22,053 nt of DNA from JAJPJX01 sp964568355. Lineage in GTDB: Bacteria; Acidobacteriota; Terriglobia; Bryobacterales; Bryobacteraceae. Under the pieces are notes generated by a model. That model was not told the origin of the DNA. It was given only the letters and a program-made list of their open reading frames with translations, and did no database searches. The translations under genes were made by a program, and so were the position numbers. The stretch covers positions 1 to 22,053 of the forward strand of contig CAZMRK010000142.1 of NCBI GenBank assembly GCA_964568355.1, given 5' to 3'. Shown piece after piece: positions 21,590 to 22,053 of the stretch (positions are counted from its first letter, which is position 1; each line of letters begins with the position of its first letter).

Positions 21590-22053
21590 ATGAAGCCGCT
21601 GCGGTTCGGTGTTGTCTGTCTGCTGCTCGCCGCCAGTGCGGGAGCGCAGTCGTTCCGGAGCTCGATTACGGGGAGCGTTTCGGATCCAACGGGGGCCACT
21701 ATACCCAACGCGAAGGTGGTGGCTACCGAGATCAAGACGGGCGTCTCGCGCGAGACAGCCACCAATTCCAGCGGGGAGTACCTGGTGGCGGACCTGGTGC
21801 CGGGCAGTTACATGGTGACGATCACGGCGGCCGGATTCAAGGAACTACGGAGCGAGGAGATCATCCTGACCGGCAACCAGGTACAGCGGCTCGACGGGCA
21901 TCTGCAACTCGGCTCCGCGTCGGAGACCGTGGAGGTATCCGCCGCCGCTCCGACGATCAATACGCAGGATGCCCAGATCGCCGGACTGCAAACGCGAGAG
22001 GAACTGACGCTGCTGCCGACGAACCAGCGCGCCACGATTACGCTTTTCATGCT
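21590..22053 (+). CDS. TonB-dependent receptor with carboxypeptidase-regulatory-like domain, 5' part
   Basis: Partial: 154 codons, then the window ends. The start is set by AAGGGAG 5 bases before the ATG. Signal peptide about 1-19 (MKPLRFGVVCLLLAASAGA), carboxypeptidase-regulatory-like domain about 22-110 (SITGSVSDPTGATIPNAKV, SGEYLVADLVPGSYMVTITAAGF), then the start of the plug (SETVEVSAAAPTINTQDAQIAG, LPTNQRATITLFM). It has the same design as the receptor at 4896-8336 but is well diverged, so it is an older paralogue or independent family member rather than a recent duplicate. It should be an outer-membrane protein. The divergent membrane-anchored regulator probably controls it. The barrel and ligand cannot be judged from this part. 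Confidence 0.9.
   Translation, partial: MKPLRFGVVCLLLAASAGAQSFRSSITGSVSDPTGATIPNAKVVATEIKTGVSRETATNSSGEYLVADLVPGSYMVTITAAGFKELRSEEIILTGNQVQRLDGHLQLGSASETVEVSAAAPTINTQDAQIAGLQTREELTLLPTNQRATITLFM

Overview
The window looks like a chromosomal stretch from a GC-rich Acidobacteriota genome, most likely of the Bryobacterales/Solibacter type. This is inferred from gene content: Oar-like TonB-dependent receptors that start with a carboxypeptidase-regulatory-like domain, a winged-helix/transmembrane regulator of a kind common in that group, many Tat-exported enzymes, and short interspersed repeats whose spurious translations read HASACR or ADARGS. No rRNA, tRNA, CRISPR array, insertion sequence or phage gene was seen. 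Coding density is high and no gene-free gap exceeds about 235 bases.

Layout. Positions 1-2706 (minus strand): the 5' end of a secreted protein, an IclR regulator just upstream of it, and a Tat-exported protein of the neutral ceramidase-like family; two copies of a perfect 20-bp dyad lie between the last two. Positions 2913-3116: a cold-shock protein with its own promoter and terminator. Positions 3186-8336: an M81 (MlrC-like) metallopeptidase homologue divergent from a large TonB-dependent receptor, with two good sigma70-type promoters back to back. Positions 8305-9597 (minus): an ACS-family MFS transporter overlapping the receptor gene tail to tail. Positions 9629-14580 (plus): four consecutive genes with Tat-like signals, namely a second ceramidase-like hydrolase, a SelA/DgaE-like PLP enzyme and two tandem enolase-superfamily paralogues. 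Positions 14691-18146 (plus): a GntR/FCD regulator, a second M81 protein and a cytoplasmic mandelate-racemase-type enolase-superfamily enzyme translationally coupled to it. Positions 18127-21416 (minus): an acyl-CoA synthetase and a membrane-anchored winged-helix regulator. From 21590: the start of a second TonB-dependent receptor, divergent from that regulator.

How the parts may work together (inference). The content fits uptake and breakdown of an acidic, possibly N-acylated or peptide-linked sugar-like compound. Outer-membrane receptors would bind it, Tat-exported hydrolase, PLP enzyme and enolase-type enzymes would process it outside the cytoplasm, the ACS-family transporter would import an organic anion, and the M81 protein, the MR-type dehydratase or epimerase and the acyl-CoA synthetase would finish the job inside. 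IclR and GntR/FCD proteins are typical regulators of such pathways. The substrate cannot be read from sequence. The same families recur in separate transcription units: ceramidase-like x2, M81 x2, enolase superfamily x3, receptor x2.

The strongest candidate for something undescribed is the run of Tat-exported enzymes at 9629-14580, which places a PLP enzyme and two enolase-superfamily enzymes, normally cytoplasmic folds, outside the cytoplasm together. One of the two enolases appears to lack a metal ligand.
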